From positions 1 through 29,677 of the forward strand of contig JAVVDW010000023.1 in NCBI GenBank assembly GCA_032251335.1: DNA of 29,677 nucleotides, given 5' to 3'. The notes beneath the pieces are model-generated. The model had not been told where the DNA came from, ran no database searches, and saw only the letters and a program-made list of their open reading frames with translations. Both the position numbers and the translations under genes were made by a program. Shown piece by piece: positions 14,486-22,896 of this stretch (position 1 is the first letter of the stretch; each line of letters begins with the position of its first letter). Source of the DNA: UM-FILTER-40-17 sp032251335. GTDB taxonomy: Bacteria; Bacteroidota; Bacteroidia; Flavobacteriales; Flavobacteriaceae.

Positions 14486-16036
14486 TTATGCTGCCTCTTC
14501 ACAAGTTGAACAGTTTAGCAAATCCTCTTTAATTTCCAAAATTTCACCATACCAATCAAATGACACATAGGGCAAATCTCCATCTCTTTGTCGGTAGATG
14601 GCTCTTGCCGATGGGTCTAATTTGAAAGGGCGATTTTCCGGCACATACAACAAGATCTCAACGCTCTCCGATTGGTTTACTCTTTTAATTTCCGTTAGAA
14701 AATAGTCGTTGAAAACAAGCGTATTTTCCTCAATTTGATAGTCAAAATAAATTTTGTTGTCCAAGTTTTCGGCTTCGTAGCCTTTCTTGATGATTTTGAC
14801 TTGCACTAGGCTGTCTTCAGATTTCAACAACCTTAGGGTGACGTCGTGCTCCATATGGGACACGTGTCGATCTTTGTCAACAATCAACCCAAAGCGGTGC
14901 TGCGCAAAATCGCTGTCCTGATGATCAGACGAAACCTTAACCACCAAGGTATCTTGAAAGGCGAATGATTCGGATTTGGAAAGCTCGTTGTATGCATGGA
15001 AAGTACGCGGCTCTCCTTCTATGATAGCAAAAGCAATCAAAAAGGACACAGCGGCTAGCCAAAAAGCCAAAAGTACCAAATTTGCAATTTTGCCTACCGA
15101 ACGCATGGCACCCGAAATCAGGCTAAGACCAGATTGAAAAAGGTAGAAAAACGGAATGCCCACCACCAGAAAAACCGCCAGAAAAATGGACCAAATGGGC
15201 CAACTGCTCTCTGTTACTTGATCAAACACCAAGCCCCAAGGACCGTCAGTGAAATTCATAAAAAGTCCGACAAAGAAGGAGACCGTCATGCTTACCAACA
15301 CACCTAAGGCAATGAGTACCAAAATAAATCCGATAAATTTGACGACAATTTGAACCAGCGTTTGAACAATTTCGCCCAAACCGCTCAATCCGGAACGGAC
15401 ACCTTCTTTCATCTGTTTGCCTGTATCTGAAAAATCGGTTTGGTTGATTTTATCCGTGGCTTGCTCTATTTTTTTTTTAAATTTTTTCTCTATGTTGGAA
15501 ATATTGGCCGAAAAACCCTTCATGGCGAGTTTTTCTGAGGTAGAATGCGCCTCGGGGACAATAGCCCACAACACCACATAAAGGATAATTCCCGAGCCAA
15601 AACCGGCCAAAACCAGCAATACCCAAATCAATCGGACCCAAACGACATCCATGCCAAAATAATGTGCCAAACCGCCCGATACACCACCTAAAATCTTGGA
15701 ATCCGGATCGCGGAAAAGCCGCTTGGGTATCTGCCCCTCATAGGTTTTTTCACGCTTTTGCGTATCGTTTTCTGCGTCCGTGTAGTCTTCCGGCGCGCCC
15801 ATCACGGCAATCATCTCTTCCACATCGGCCAAATTGACCACCTGACGCTCGTTTTTAACTTTTTCTAGAAACAATTCGGCTATGCGGGCTTCAATGTCGT
15901 TCATAATTTCGAGACGCTCAGCCTCGTTGGTAAAACGTTTTTTAATACTCTCCAGATATTGTGAGAGTCTTTCGTAAGCAATTTCATCTATATGAAAAAA
16001 AGTGCCTGCTAAATGGATACTGACTGTTTTGTTCAT
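14486..16036 (-). CDS. PspC-domain multi-pass membrane protein
   Basis: 516-aa membrane protein. Residues 1-90 are soluble and helical (a region that precedes PspC in many Bacteroidota proteins). A PspC domain covers about 104-163 (RLFRDPDSKILGGVSGGLA followed by a membrane helix). Further helices lie near 230-260, 280-302 and 317-340, and the C-terminal 150 residues are predicted beta-rich and outside or periplasmic. The tail ends CSTCEEAA. PspC domains are linked to envelope-stress sensing in enterobacteria; a similar role here is only inference. It lies 5 bp after padR and is surely co-transcribed, so PadR probably controls it. Confidence 0.85.
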   Translation of the reverse strand: MNKTVSIHLAGTFFHIDEIAYERLSQYLESIKKRFTNEAERLEIMNDIEARIAELFLEKVKNERQVVNLADVEEMIAVMGAPEDYTDAENDTQKREKTYEGQIPKRLFRDPDSKILGGVSGGLAHYFGMDVVWVRLIWVLLVLAGFGSGIILYVVLWAIVPEAHSTSEKLAMKGFSANISNIEKKFKKKIEQATDKINQTDFSDTGKQMKEGVRSGLSGLGEIVQTLVQIVVKFIGFILVLIALGVLVSMTVSFFVGLFMNFTDGPWGLVFDQVTESSWPIWSIFLAVFLVVGIPFFYLFQSGLSLISGAMRSVGKIANLVLLAFWLAAVSFLIAFAIIEGEPRTFHAYNELSKSESFAFQDTLVVKVSSDHQDSDFAQHRFGLIVDKDRHVSHMEHDVTLRLLKSEDSLVQVKIIKKGYEAENLDNKIYFDYQIEENTLVFNDYFLTEIKRVNQSESVEILLYVPENRPFKLDPSARAIYRQRDGDLPYVSFDWYGEILEIKEDLLNCSTCEEAA

Positions 16037-16041
16037 GACTA

Positions 16042-16374
16042 TTATCTGTTTTTGTTGGTAATTTTTGATACGGAAGTGACAAGCTCATCCCATGATGCGC
16101 GAAGTTCTTCCAAAGTTTTCTCTCCTTCCGGAGTGAGTTCGTAATACTTTCTAGGCGGCCCGGACAACGATTCTTCCCAGCGATATTTTAGGAGGTTGTC
16201 GTTTTTGAGCCGCGTCAACAAAGGATACAAAGTTCCTTCTACGACCAGCATTTTATTGCCCTTGAGGGTATCTAAAATTTCGGAAGCATATTTCTCGCCC
16301 TCGCTCAACACCGACAAGATACAAAGCTCCAAAACCCCCTTGCGCATCTGCGCTTTTGTGTTTTCTATATTCAT
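16042..16374 (-). CDS. PadR-family transcriptional regulator
   Basis: 110-aa winged-helix repressor. The family signature is clear: KGVLELCILSVLSEGEKYAS (residues 12-31), VVEGTLYPLLTRLKNDNLL (44-62, recognition helix region) and the wing GPPRKYYELTPEGEKTLEEL (72-91). The short C-terminal helix marks subfamily 2, which dimerises through it. PadR genes directly before PspC genes are common in Bacteroidota and probably repress their own operon. I chose the ATG at 16374; a TTG at 16398 would add 8 residues. The ATG lies inside the downstream direct repeat of dispersed element copy 2, and a 34-codon upstream frame (16489-16385) ends 10 bp before it. Confidence 0.88.
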   Translation of the reverse strand: MNIENTKAQMRKGVLELCILSVLSEGEKYASEILDTLKGNKMLVVEGTLYPLLTRLKNDNLLKYRWEESLSGPPRKYYELTPEGEKTLEELRASWDELVTSVSKITNKNR

Positions 16375-16498
16375 GTGTTTATAATTATTTGTTTTCAACG
16401 GTCATGCTTCGACTGCGCTCAGCACAGGGACGGAACGCCCTACTATGATCATGCTCCTGTGTGCAATTTTTTTTACATGGGTGTTTCATGTGTTTATA
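16370..16498 (-). repeat. Dispersed element, copy 2, with flanking 14-bp direct repeats at the padR start
   Basis: The 87-bp element (16401-16487) lies between two identical copies of TATAAACACATGAA on the minus strand: 16498-16485 before it and 16383-16370 after it. The second includes the padR start codon. The repeat period is 115 bp. Between element and padR is the leader TGACCGTTGAAAACAAATAA. The first ATG opens a frame of 34 codons through the element (MKHPCKKNC... ending RSRSMTVENK). No promoter consensus was found between 16375 and 16590. Confidence 0.8.
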
Positions 16499-16590
16499 TT
16501 TTATTTTTTATGATAAAATGTAATATCTCTTTATTCATTCGGTTGAATTTCAAAATTCACAAATAGATATTACCTCATAGATTATTTAAC

Positions 16591-17046
16591 TTATTTGATA
16601 AATGGAATACTGAGCGGATATCGATATACCTCCCCTTTTTGTGCTTTAAGACCTGCTGATACGATCACGAAAAAGTCAAAAATGAGATAAGCAAGCCCTA
16701 CACAGCCAATCAAAACCAGCATCCCAAAGGGCACAAATGGCGGCCACATCCAATCGTGGTTAAAAAAATACTTATGGGTGTATGCCGTTTCATAAACTTC
16801 TAAGTGATCGAAAACAAAATACAACATCAAGCCTATAGCCACGGCACCGATAATGAGCCCGTAGAGTAAAAAACTCAACTGAAAGTTGATGGACGCTTTT
16901 CCGTTTTTATCACAAAAATCGGATTTTTCCTTAAAGAGAATCCAAAGAATCAATGGAAAAATTAAATTTCCAAAAGGGAAAAAATATTTACCCAATGCGG
17001 AAAAGTGCATGAGCGAGGCTGTATTTTTTTGATTGGCATCTAACAT
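16591..17046 (-). CDS. DUF4870-family membrane protein
   Basis: 151-aa inner-membrane protein with three to four helices. The signature HFSALGKYFFPFGNLIFPLI followed by a charged FKEKSDFCDKNGKASINFQLS matches DUF4870/Tic20-like small membrane proteins of Bacteroidota. A third region (residues about 105-130) has the conserved hydrophobic pair seen in this family. Such genes often lie next to padR-pspC, as here. It has its own promoter (17104-17073), so it may be expressed independently, and the 216-bp spacer to padR suggests separate control of that operon. Role unknown. Confidence 0.82.
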   Translation of the reverse strand: MLDANQKNTASLMHFSALGKYFFPFGNLIFPLILWILFKEKSDFCDKNGKASINFQLSFLLYGLIIGAVAIGLMLYFVFDHLEVYETAYTHKYFFNHDWMWPPFVPFGMLVLIGCVGLAYLIFDFFVIVSAGLKAQKGEVYRYPLSIPFIK

Positions 17047-17072
17047 TTTATTATCATTTTTATTTGACTATG

Positions 17073-17104
17073 CAAATATATATCTATTAAACACTACTAT
17101 GCAA
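17073..17104 (-). promoter_or_regulatory. Promoter of the DUF4870 gene
   Basis: On the minus strand TTG (17104-17102), a 21-bp spacer and TATATTTG (17080-17073) match the Bacteroidota consensus exactly. The start codon is 27 bp downstream of the -7 element. Confidence 0.6.
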
Positions 17105-17199
17105 CACAAAGTACCATATTTTAATAAAATATTAACATTTAAACAACCTAAAGTATTTACTTAATTGTGACCTTTACACTAAATTATAAAAGAAAATTA

Positions 17200-18249
17200 A
17201 TGAAAACTGTAAAAGCTATTGGCGCTACCAGCGCAGAAGCACCCTTAGACACTTTAGACATCGAACGCAGAAATCCGACTGCCGGAGATGTGGAAATTGA
17301 GATTCTATATTGCGGGGTTTGCCACTCAGACATTCATACAGCCAGAGGCGAATGGCCCGGAACGATTTACCCGGTTGTTCCCGGACACGAAATTGTAGGC
17401 AAAGTAACTCGTGTGGGCGAAGCGGTTCGCAAATTCAAAGTCGGCCAAACGGTTGGCGTAGGTTGCTTTGTCGATTCCTGCCAAAGTTGCCACAATTGCC
17501 GTGAAGGGTTGGAACAATATTGCGAAGCGGGCGTTACAGCCACCTACAATTCGCCATCTCGGGTAGACAAAACCATCACAAAAGGTGGGTATTCTACCCA
17601 TATTGTTGTCAGAGAAGAATTTGTACTCAGTGTTTCGGATAAGCTACCTTTGAACGCAGTAGCGCCTTTGCTTTGTGCCGGCATTACTACCTATTCACCG
17701 CTTCGTCATTGGAAAGTAGGCAAAGGACATCAGCTGGCCGTTTTAGGACTCGGGGGTTTGGGACACATGGCTGTAAAACTTGGGGCCAGTATGGGTGCGG
17801 ATGTAACTGTACTCAGCCGTTCTGAAAGCAAGCGCGCCGATGCGCAAAAATTGGGCGCACACCAATTTGAACTGACCACAAATCCGGAAGCAAAGGAAAA
17901 CCTCAGTAATCGTTTTGATTTTATCATAGACACCGTTTCTGCTTCACATGACTATAACGAATACTTACCCATGTTGAAAACCAACGGGGTGATGATTGTT
18001 TTGGGTGTGCCGCCTACACCCAGCGAGTTGCATGCAACACAACTTATATTTGGTCGCAAAACCTTGGCCGGATCTTTGGTGGGTGGCATCAAAGAAACTC
18101 AAGAAATGCTGGATTACTGCGCGGCACATGGTATTGTTTCGGATGTGGAGATGATTCGGGCAGATCAAATCAACCAAGCATATGAACGCACTATTGCAGG
18201 AGATGTCAAATATAGATTTGTAATAGACATGGCGAGCCTAAAGGTATAA
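17200..18249 (+). CDS. Zinc-dependent, probably NADP-linked alcohol/aldehyde dehydrogenase (CAD/YahK type)
   Basis: 349-aa medium-chain dehydrogenase/reductase that interconverts aldehydes and primary alcohols. The catalytic zinc site is seen as CGVCHSD (C41) and PGHE (H63, E64), with the third ligand in LLCAGITTYSP. The structural zinc is held by C94, C97, C100 and C108 (SCQSCHNC and QYC). The Rossmann motif GLGGLGH is followed by SRSESK; a small residue plus Ser/Arg here favours NADPH, as in cinnamyl-alcohol dehydrogenase and YahK. I chose the ATG at 17200; a GTG at 17167 would add 11 residues that do not fit the family. It is a single gene, transcribed towards the RDD gene. Confidence 0.92.
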   Translation: MKTVKAIGATSAEAPLDTLDIERRNPTAGDVEIEILYCGVCHSDIHTARGEWPGTIYPVVPGHEIVGKVTRVGEAVRKFKVGQTVGVGCFVDSCQSCHNCREGLEQYCEAGVTATYNSPSRVDKTITKGGYSTHIVVREEFVLSVSDKLPLNAVAPLLCAGITTYSPLRHWKVGKGHQLAVLGLGGLGHMAVKLGASMGADVTVLSRSESKRADAQKLGAHQFELTTNPEAKENLSNRFDFIIDTVSASHDYNEYLPMLKTNGVMIVLGVPPTPSELHATQLIFGRKTLAGSLVGGIKETQEMLDYCAAHGIVSDVEMIRADQINQAYERTIAGDVKYRFVIDMASLKV

Positions 18250-18263
18250 TGCACTTCTTAGCA

Positions 18264-18306
18264 GGGAATGATGTTCGGATATGCTGATGCGGAACGACTC
18301 ATTCCC
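18264..18306. repeat. Inverted repeat at the convergent ADH / RDD gene ends
   Basis: GGGAATGA (18264-18271) and TCATTCCC (18299-18306) form a perfect 8-bp stem, with an inner GTTC/GAAC pair. The right arm contains the RDD stop codon. No T run follows on either strand, so this is at most a weak transcription barrier or RNA-stabilising hairpin. Confidence 0.45.
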
Positions 18307-19024
18307 TTTCCGAAAAATACTGGTAATCTGTAAGGATGGTTTCTACAAAATCGATCGGTTTCATATCTGTTTTAATCTGAAGCATTTCCGTGATTTTATG
18401 ATGCAATTTCACAATAACATTGTGATTTCCTTTTGCCTTGGCGTTGTAATAAATCTTACGGATATTACGCGCATCTTGATCCTTGAGTCCGCCCACTTCT
18501 AAAAAAACAGGTTGATAATTGCTGTCCGGCACAATTTTAGAAAATTTTTCCAAGGAAGGCGGTCTGTACAACCCTTCTTTGATCACTGCTGTTCCTGCGG
18601 CCAAATCGCCCAAACGCTGGCCTTTCCCACCAACCATAATCATCAATACGGCCAACCCCCCACTGCTCAGCAGTATGTCGAGAATACGCAACAACCATCT
18701 GATCAAATAATTTGAAAAAGCGGGTTGGGTGCCGTCGCGTTTTACGACACGAATATTTAATGCCATTTTACCAACCGTTTGCCCGTTAAAAAAAGTTTCC
18801 AACAGCAAAGAATACAACATGATCGGCAGTGTAAGTACAAATATGAGCCAATAGTGATCGGAGAAATTGCCCCCCATGTTGATGATTATAAAATACACAA
18901 AAACCAAATAATAGATAAAAATAACCAGGATATCTATGATAAACGCCAACACCCGGTCGCCTATTCCGGCTACTTGCTGAGAAATCTGAATATTTTGCGC
19001 CGTTTCTATTTGAAAAGAGTCCAT
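18299..19024 (-). CDS. RDD-family membrane protein
   Basis: 241-aa protein with an RDD domain in its first 150 residues. GDRVLAFIIDILVIFIYYLV holds the conserved Arg and Asp in helix 1. GQTVGKMALNIRVVKRDGTQ lies before helix 3, and RLGDLAAGTAVI ends the domain. Four helices are predicted. The C-terminal 80 residues are soluble (residues about 165-241, with DARNIRKIYYNAKAKG). RDD proteins are poorly understood; some are linked to ion transport. The gene diverges from the SpoIIM operon with only 31 bp between starts. This arrangement is conserved in Bacteroidota and suggests shared control and function. Confidence 0.88.
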   Translation of the reverse strand: MDSFQIETAQNIQISQQVAGIGDRVLAFIIDILVIFIYYLVFVYFIIINMGGNFSDHYWLIFVLTLPIMLYSLLLETFFNGQTVGKMALNIRVVKRDGTQPAFSNYLIRWLLRILDILLSSGGLAVLMIMVGGKGQRLGDLAAGTAVIKEGLYRPPSLEKFSKIVPDSNYQPVFLEVGGLKDQDARNIRKIYYNAKAKGNHNVIVKLHHKITEMLQIKTDMKPIDFVETILTDYQYFSERE

Positions 19025-19055
19025 ATTTTATTTTCTTTGGGGTAAATTTACACAA

Positions 19056-20030
19056 ATGCGCGAAGCATTGTTTGTCAAACAAAATAAAGACAAATGGCTC
19101 AAATTTGAAAATGCCTTGTCACATAAAATGCAAACCGATCCGGTTACGCTCGGCGAGTTGTATTTGGAAGTGACCGACAACCTAAGTTTTGCCCAAACTT
19201 TTTATCCCAATTCAGACACCACACGCTATCTGAATCAATTGGCGGTTTCTGCACATCAAAAACTCTACAAAAACAAAAAAACAGACCGCTGGAGGCTCTT
19301 GAGATATTGGACCGAAGACTTTCCGCTCGAAATTTACAAACAGCGCCGTTACCTGCTCATTTCGCTCGTCGTGTTTTTATTCTTCAGTTTTGTAGGTGTG
19401 TATTCGGCTGCTGAAAAATCTGATTTCGTCAGAGGCATTCTAGGCGACAGTTATGTAAATATGACTTTGCAAAATATTGAAAACGGCGATCCAATGGCTG
19501 TTTACAAACAGTCTCAAGAGATAGACATGTTTTTGGGCATCACTATCAACAATATCCGCGTCGCTTTCATTGCTTATGTTTTTGGCATTTTGCTGGGTAT
19601 AGGCTCTCTGCTAGTTATCATGCAAAACGCCATCATGTTGGGCAGTTTTCAGTATTTTTTTTACGAAAAAGGCCTGTTGTGGGAATCTGCTCGAACCATT
19701 TGGATACACGGAACCATTGAGATTTCTGTCATTATTATTGCCGGTGCTGCAGGTTTACTCACCGGAAGCAGTCTGTTTTTTCCCGGCACCTATTCGCGTC
19801 TTGATGCCTTTATGAAAGGGGTAAAATCGGGCTTGAAAATTGTGGTCAGTACCATACCTTTGTTTGTTGTAGCCGGTTTTCTGGAAGGATTTGTGACCAG
19901 ACACACAGAGATGCCCGATGCATTGGCTGTTTTTATCATTGGCGCTTCGCTTTTTGTCATTATTTATTATTACGCCATCTATCCTGTTAAAGTGTATCGA
20001 AAATTTAAAACCAACCCAACTCATGATTAA
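19056..20030 (+). CDS. SpoIIM-like (DUF95) membrane protein
   Basis: 324-aa membrane protein. Residues 1-95 are soluble and helical. Helix 1 (about 100-120) leads to an outside segment and a five-helix core with MFLGITINNIRVAF, IHGTIEISVIIIAGAAG and a conserved P-T-Y end (FFPGTYSR). This is the stage II sporulation protein M family; in non-sporulating bacteria it is found with RDD, DUF4129 and MoxR genes, and its role there is unknown. It leads an operon of six tightly packed genes. Confidence 0.88.
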   Translation: MREALFVKQNKDKWLKFENALSHKMQTDPVTLGELYLEVTDNLSFAQTFYPNSDTTRYLNQLAVSAHQKLYKNKKTDRWRLLRYWTEDFPLEIYKQRRYLLISLVVFLFFSFVGVYSAAEKSDFVRGILGDSYVNMTLQNIENGDPMAVYKQSQEIDMFLGITINNIRVAFIAYVFGILLGIGSLLVIMQNAIMLGSFQYFFYEKGLLWESARTIWIHGTIEISVIIIAGAAGLLTGSSLFFPGTYSRLDAFMKGVKSGLKIVVSTIPLFVVAGFLEGFVTRHTEMPDALAVFIIGASLFVIIYYYAIYPVKVYRKFKTNPTHD

Positions 20031-20874
20031 TTTTTATAAAGAAAGAAATTTCGAAAGTCTTTTTTCAGATACTTTTCGATTTATCCGACAAGAATTCAAA
20101 CCTTTTCTTACCACAATCTTGAAAATTACAGGACCTTGGCTGGTCTTATTGCTCATTGGCTATGTGGGTTATTCGTACAGTATGGGCGATTTCTTGGATA
20201 ATGTGCTTGCCACCTACGAAGAAGTGACACCTATTCAAGGCATTGTCAGCATCATTGTGATGATTGTGGGTGCCGTGGGTGCCTATGTGTTGGCACAAGC
20301 GTCTGTGCTTTACTATATCGATTCGTACAATCGAAATGAAGGTATTGCCGTATTTGAGGAAGTCAGCCGCAATGCGTATCAGTACTTTTTTAGTTTTTGG
20401 GGCTTGGGATTTGTATCCGGAATTCTTTTTATAATTGGTTTTGTTTTTTGTATTATTCCGGGTATTTACCTTTGGGTACCGCTTACATTGAGCTTTCCCG
20501 TTTTGGCTTTTCAAAAGAAAGGCGTATTTGAGTCTGTCGGTTATACTTTCACACTCATAAAAGATGAATGGTGGAACTCTTTTGGATTTTTATTTGTATT
20601 GGTGCTATTGCTCAGCATCGCCGGATCGGCCTTTAGCATCCCTACCATCATTTACTCCTTTGCCAAGATGTTTACCGGAGGCGAATTGGATCCTGAAAAT
20701 ATCGCCAATTTGTCTAAAGACTATATTTATATCACGCTCAATACGCTGGGTTTGGTTTTGCAATTCGTACTCAACTTTGCCAGCATTGTGGGTGGCGCAT
20801 TTCTCTACTTTAGCCTTCAAGAAAAAAACACCCAAACAGGCACGCTTTCTGAAATTGATAAACTCGGCAGTTGA
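20023..20874 (+). CDS. Multi-pass membrane protein of the SpoIIM/DUF4129 cluster
   Basis: 283-aa protein with about six membrane helices in a duplicated layout: helix 1 near residue 35, helix pair near 65-90, helices near 120-165, 190-215 and 250-270. The N-terminus FYKERNFESLFSDTFRFIRQ and a central FCIIPGIYLWVPLTLSFPVL are typical of membrane proteins encoded at this place in Bacteroidota. The fold resembles the glycerophosphoryl-diester phosphodiesterase membrane domain/DUF975 group, but I cannot name a family with confidence. The ATG at 20023 overlaps the SpoIIM stop by 8 bp (ATGATTAA), so translation is likely coupled. Earlier in-frame starts inside SpoIIM are rejected. Confidence 0.8.
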   Translation: MINFYKERNFESLFSDTFRFIRQEFKPFLTTILKITGPWLVLLLIGYVGYSYSMGDFLDNVLATYEEVTPIQGIVSIIVMIVGAVGAYVLAQASVLYYIDSYNRNEGIAVFEEVSRNAYQYFFSFWGLGFVSGILFIIGFVFCIIPGIYLWVPLTLSFPVLAFQKKGVFESVGYTFTLIKDEWWNSFGFLFVLVLLLSIAGSAFSIPTIIYSFAKMFTGGELDPENIANLSKDYIYITLNTLGLVLQFVLNFASIVGGAFLYFSLQEKNTQTGTLSEIDKLGS

Positions 20875-21581
20875 TGGTGCGATTTTTCTTTTTGCTGTTT
20901 TGTTTGGGAACTTCATTCCGAGGAATCTCGCAAGACATCGCGCCCAAAGCCAAACAAGAAATCAGCGAAGAAAATCTTGCATCCTACAAAACCGATAGCG
21001 ATTTTGACTACGAAACCACAGATGGTGTCAGTTGGTTTTCCCTGTTTACAGAATGGCTCAAAACGCAATTTATACGCTTGTTGGAAAGTATTTTTGGCAA
21101 CCGGTTGTCCGAAACTTTTATCGATGTTTTTTTTACCATTTTGCCTTATTTGTCCCTAATTATATTGTTGTATATACTGTATAAATTGGTCATCAAAGGA
21201 CACCTAAAACCCTTTGAGCCTGTACAAAAAAGACAAAGCCATGCAAGCCTGCACGACGACGAGCACCTGATTCAAAATGCAGACCTTAACACCTTAATTC
21301 AACAAGCCATTCAGGAGCAAAATTTTCGTTTAGCGCTGCGGTATTCTTATCTGAACACCATCAAAACCCTTTCAGAAAAAGGATTGATAGACCGCCAACC
21401 ACACAAAACGAATTCAGATTATATAAAAGAGCTTAAGTCAGCATCACTGGCTGATGGGTTTTCCTCAATTACCCGATGGTATAATTTTGTATGGTATGGC
21501 CAATTTGACATATCGGAAACCCAATTTTCCGAACTCGGCACTACGTTTCGCCAACTTGAAAATTCAAACCTAAACACATGA
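20874..21581 (+). CDS. DUF4129-domain protein
   Basis: 235-aa protein. It starts with a signal peptide (MVRFFFLLFCLGTSFRGISQ), has one membrane helix (about 82-107), and then a cytoplasmic DUF4129 domain in the C-terminal half with LRYSYLNTIKTLSEKGLI and WYNFVWYGQFDIS. DUF4129 domains are often found next to transglutaminase-like or MoxR/DUF58 genes. The ATG overlaps the previous stop by one base (TGATG). The frame ends ACA-TGA inside the first of two direct repeats that bound dispersed element copy 3. Without the element, the stop would overlap the DUF4350 start as ATGA, in line with the tight packing of the operon. Confidence 0.85.
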   Translation: MVRFFFLLFCLGTSFRGISQDIAPKAKQEISEENLASYKTDSDFDYETTDGVSWFSLFTEWLKTQFIRLLESIFGNRLSETFIDVFFTILPYLSLIILLYILYKLVIKGHLKPFEPVQKRQSHASLHDDEHLIQNADLNTLIQQAIQEQNFRLALRYSYLNTIKTLSEKGLIDRQPHKTNSDYIKELKSASLADGFSSITRWYNFVWYGQFDISETQFSELGTTFRQLENSNLNT

Positions 21582-21671
21582 AACGCCCATGTGAAAATTT
21601 TGCTCACAGGAGTATGATTATCCTAGGGCGTTCCGTGTGACAGATAAAAACAAATAAAATAAACACATGAA
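21571..21671 (+). repeat. Dispersed element, copy 3, between 12-bp direct repeats
   Basis: Core at 21580-21637, same strand sense as the flanking genes. TAAACACATGAA occurs at 21571-21582 (overlapping the DUF4129 stop) and again at 21660-21671 (holding the DUF4350 ATG). Between them is the element without its ~24-bp REP-like part: CGTTCCGTG joins directly to TGACAG. Removing one repeat plus the element (89 bp) would restore an ATGA stop/start overlap. A 20-codon frame (MKRPCENF...) opens at the first ATG (21578). Confidence 0.8.
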
Positions 21672-22896
21672 ATTCAATAAGTTTAACGTAGCAATTGGTT
21701 TGGCTGCCTTTGTGGGTTTGGTACTGATATTGGGTACAAACGAAAACAAAGTCAATTGGTTTGCCTCTTATGCTTCCCACCACAAGATTCCGTACGGCAC
21801 TTTTATCTTCAAAGAATTGTTACAACAAAAGGTGGATGCTGCTAATTTTAGAGAGATAGGCGTTCCCCCTTTTGAATTTTTAAAGAGAGATTCGTTGGCT
21901 TCCGGCACTTATCTGTTTGTCAATCAAGACATCCCGCTGGGCGAAGACGAAGCAAATGTACTGCTCGATTGGGTATCAAAAGGAAATACACTTTTTATAG
22001 GCGCAGAACGGATTAGCAACACCATCACAGACACGCTGGGTATAAAACAAAATTTGGTGGATGACTCCGAAAACTTTTTCAACGAACACGCCTACAATTT
22101 CTATATCCCCGAACTAAAATCGGATAGTTTGTTTTGGTTTGACCAATATAAAGACAATTATTTTTTCACTGAGGTAGATTCGGGTGCCGTCGCCCTGGGT
22201 TATACAGATTTCCGAAAAGATACCGATTCTCTGATCACCGACAGACCCAATTTTATCAAGGCAAATTTTGGCAAAGGCAGCATACTCATGCTGACCGCAC
22301 CGGAGGTTTTTACCAACTATTTTATTCTAAAAAACAGCAACAAAGATTACACCGCCGGCATCATGTCGTATATCGATTTCACAAAACCACTGCTACTAGA
22401 TGCCTATTACAAAAACGGCAAAGTACAATACGCATCACCCTTATATGTGTTTCTCGAAAATGAAAAATTGCGTTGGGCATATTATTTAATATTAGGTTTA
22501 CTTCTGGTTTTCATCGTTTTTGAAGGCAAACGCAAACAGCGATGGATGGCTATCGTTCAACCCTTGCAAAACCAAACGGTTTCGTTTATACACACCATCA
22601 CTTACAACTTTTTTAACCAAAAAAACAACACGGAAATTGCACGTTTAAAGACCAAGCATTTTATGTATTTTCTCAGGGATAAACTCTTGCTGGATAAACC
22701 GATACAAGACCCTAAATTTGCACTGCAACTGGCCGAAAAAACATCGATGCCCACAACCTTGGCAGACAGACTCTACGAGTTGTTGGTATACGTGGAACAA
22801 GAAAATTCAATTACAGAAGCCCAACTCAAAGAATTAGATAAACTCATAGACACCGTAAAAAAAACACATCATGGAACACGAAAATCCTCAATTTGA
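21667..22896 (+). CDS. DUF4350-domain membrane protein
   Basis: 409-aa protein with an N-terminal helix (residues 8-25), a periplasmic DUF4350/GATase-like region of about 240 residues (WFASYASHHKIPYGTFIFKE, VLLDWVSKGNTLFIGAE, ITDRPNFIKANFGKGSI), a second helix (about 268-285) and a cytoplasmic tail of about 120 residues. In relatives it is encoded between DUF4129 and MoxR genes. The protein probably belongs to a membrane complex serviced by the MoxR ATPase; this is inference from context. It overlaps moxR by 26 bp. Confidence 0.85.
   Translation: MKFNKFNVAIGLAAFVGLVLILGTNENKVNWFASYASHHKIPYGTFIFKELLQQKVDAANFREIGVPPFEFLKRDSLASGTYLFVNQDIPLGEDEANVLLDWVSKGNTLFIGAERISNTITDTLGIKQNLVDDSENFFNEHAYNFYIPELKSDSLFWFDQYKDNYFFTEVDSGAVALGYTDFRKDTDSLITDRPNFIKANFGKGSILMLTAPEVFTNYFILKNSNKDYTAGIMSYIDFTKPLLLDAYYKNGKVQYASPLYVFLENEKLRWAYYLILGLLLVFIVFEGKRKQRWMAIVQPLQNQTVSFIHTITYNFFNQKNNTEIARLKTKHFMYFLRDKLLLDKPIQDPKFALQLAEKTSMPTTLADRLYELLVYVEQENSITEAQLKELDKLIDTVKKTHHGTRKSSI

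Noticed and set aside
16385..16489. 34-codon frame before padR as a real gene
   Set aside because: It runs through the dispersed element. The frame is not kept in copy 3 and lacks an ATG in copy 1, so I keep it only as a possible upstream frame.
18264..18306. Strong bidirectional terminator between ADH and RDD
   Set aside because: The inverted repeat is perfect, but there is no T run on either strand, so it is listed only as a repeat.
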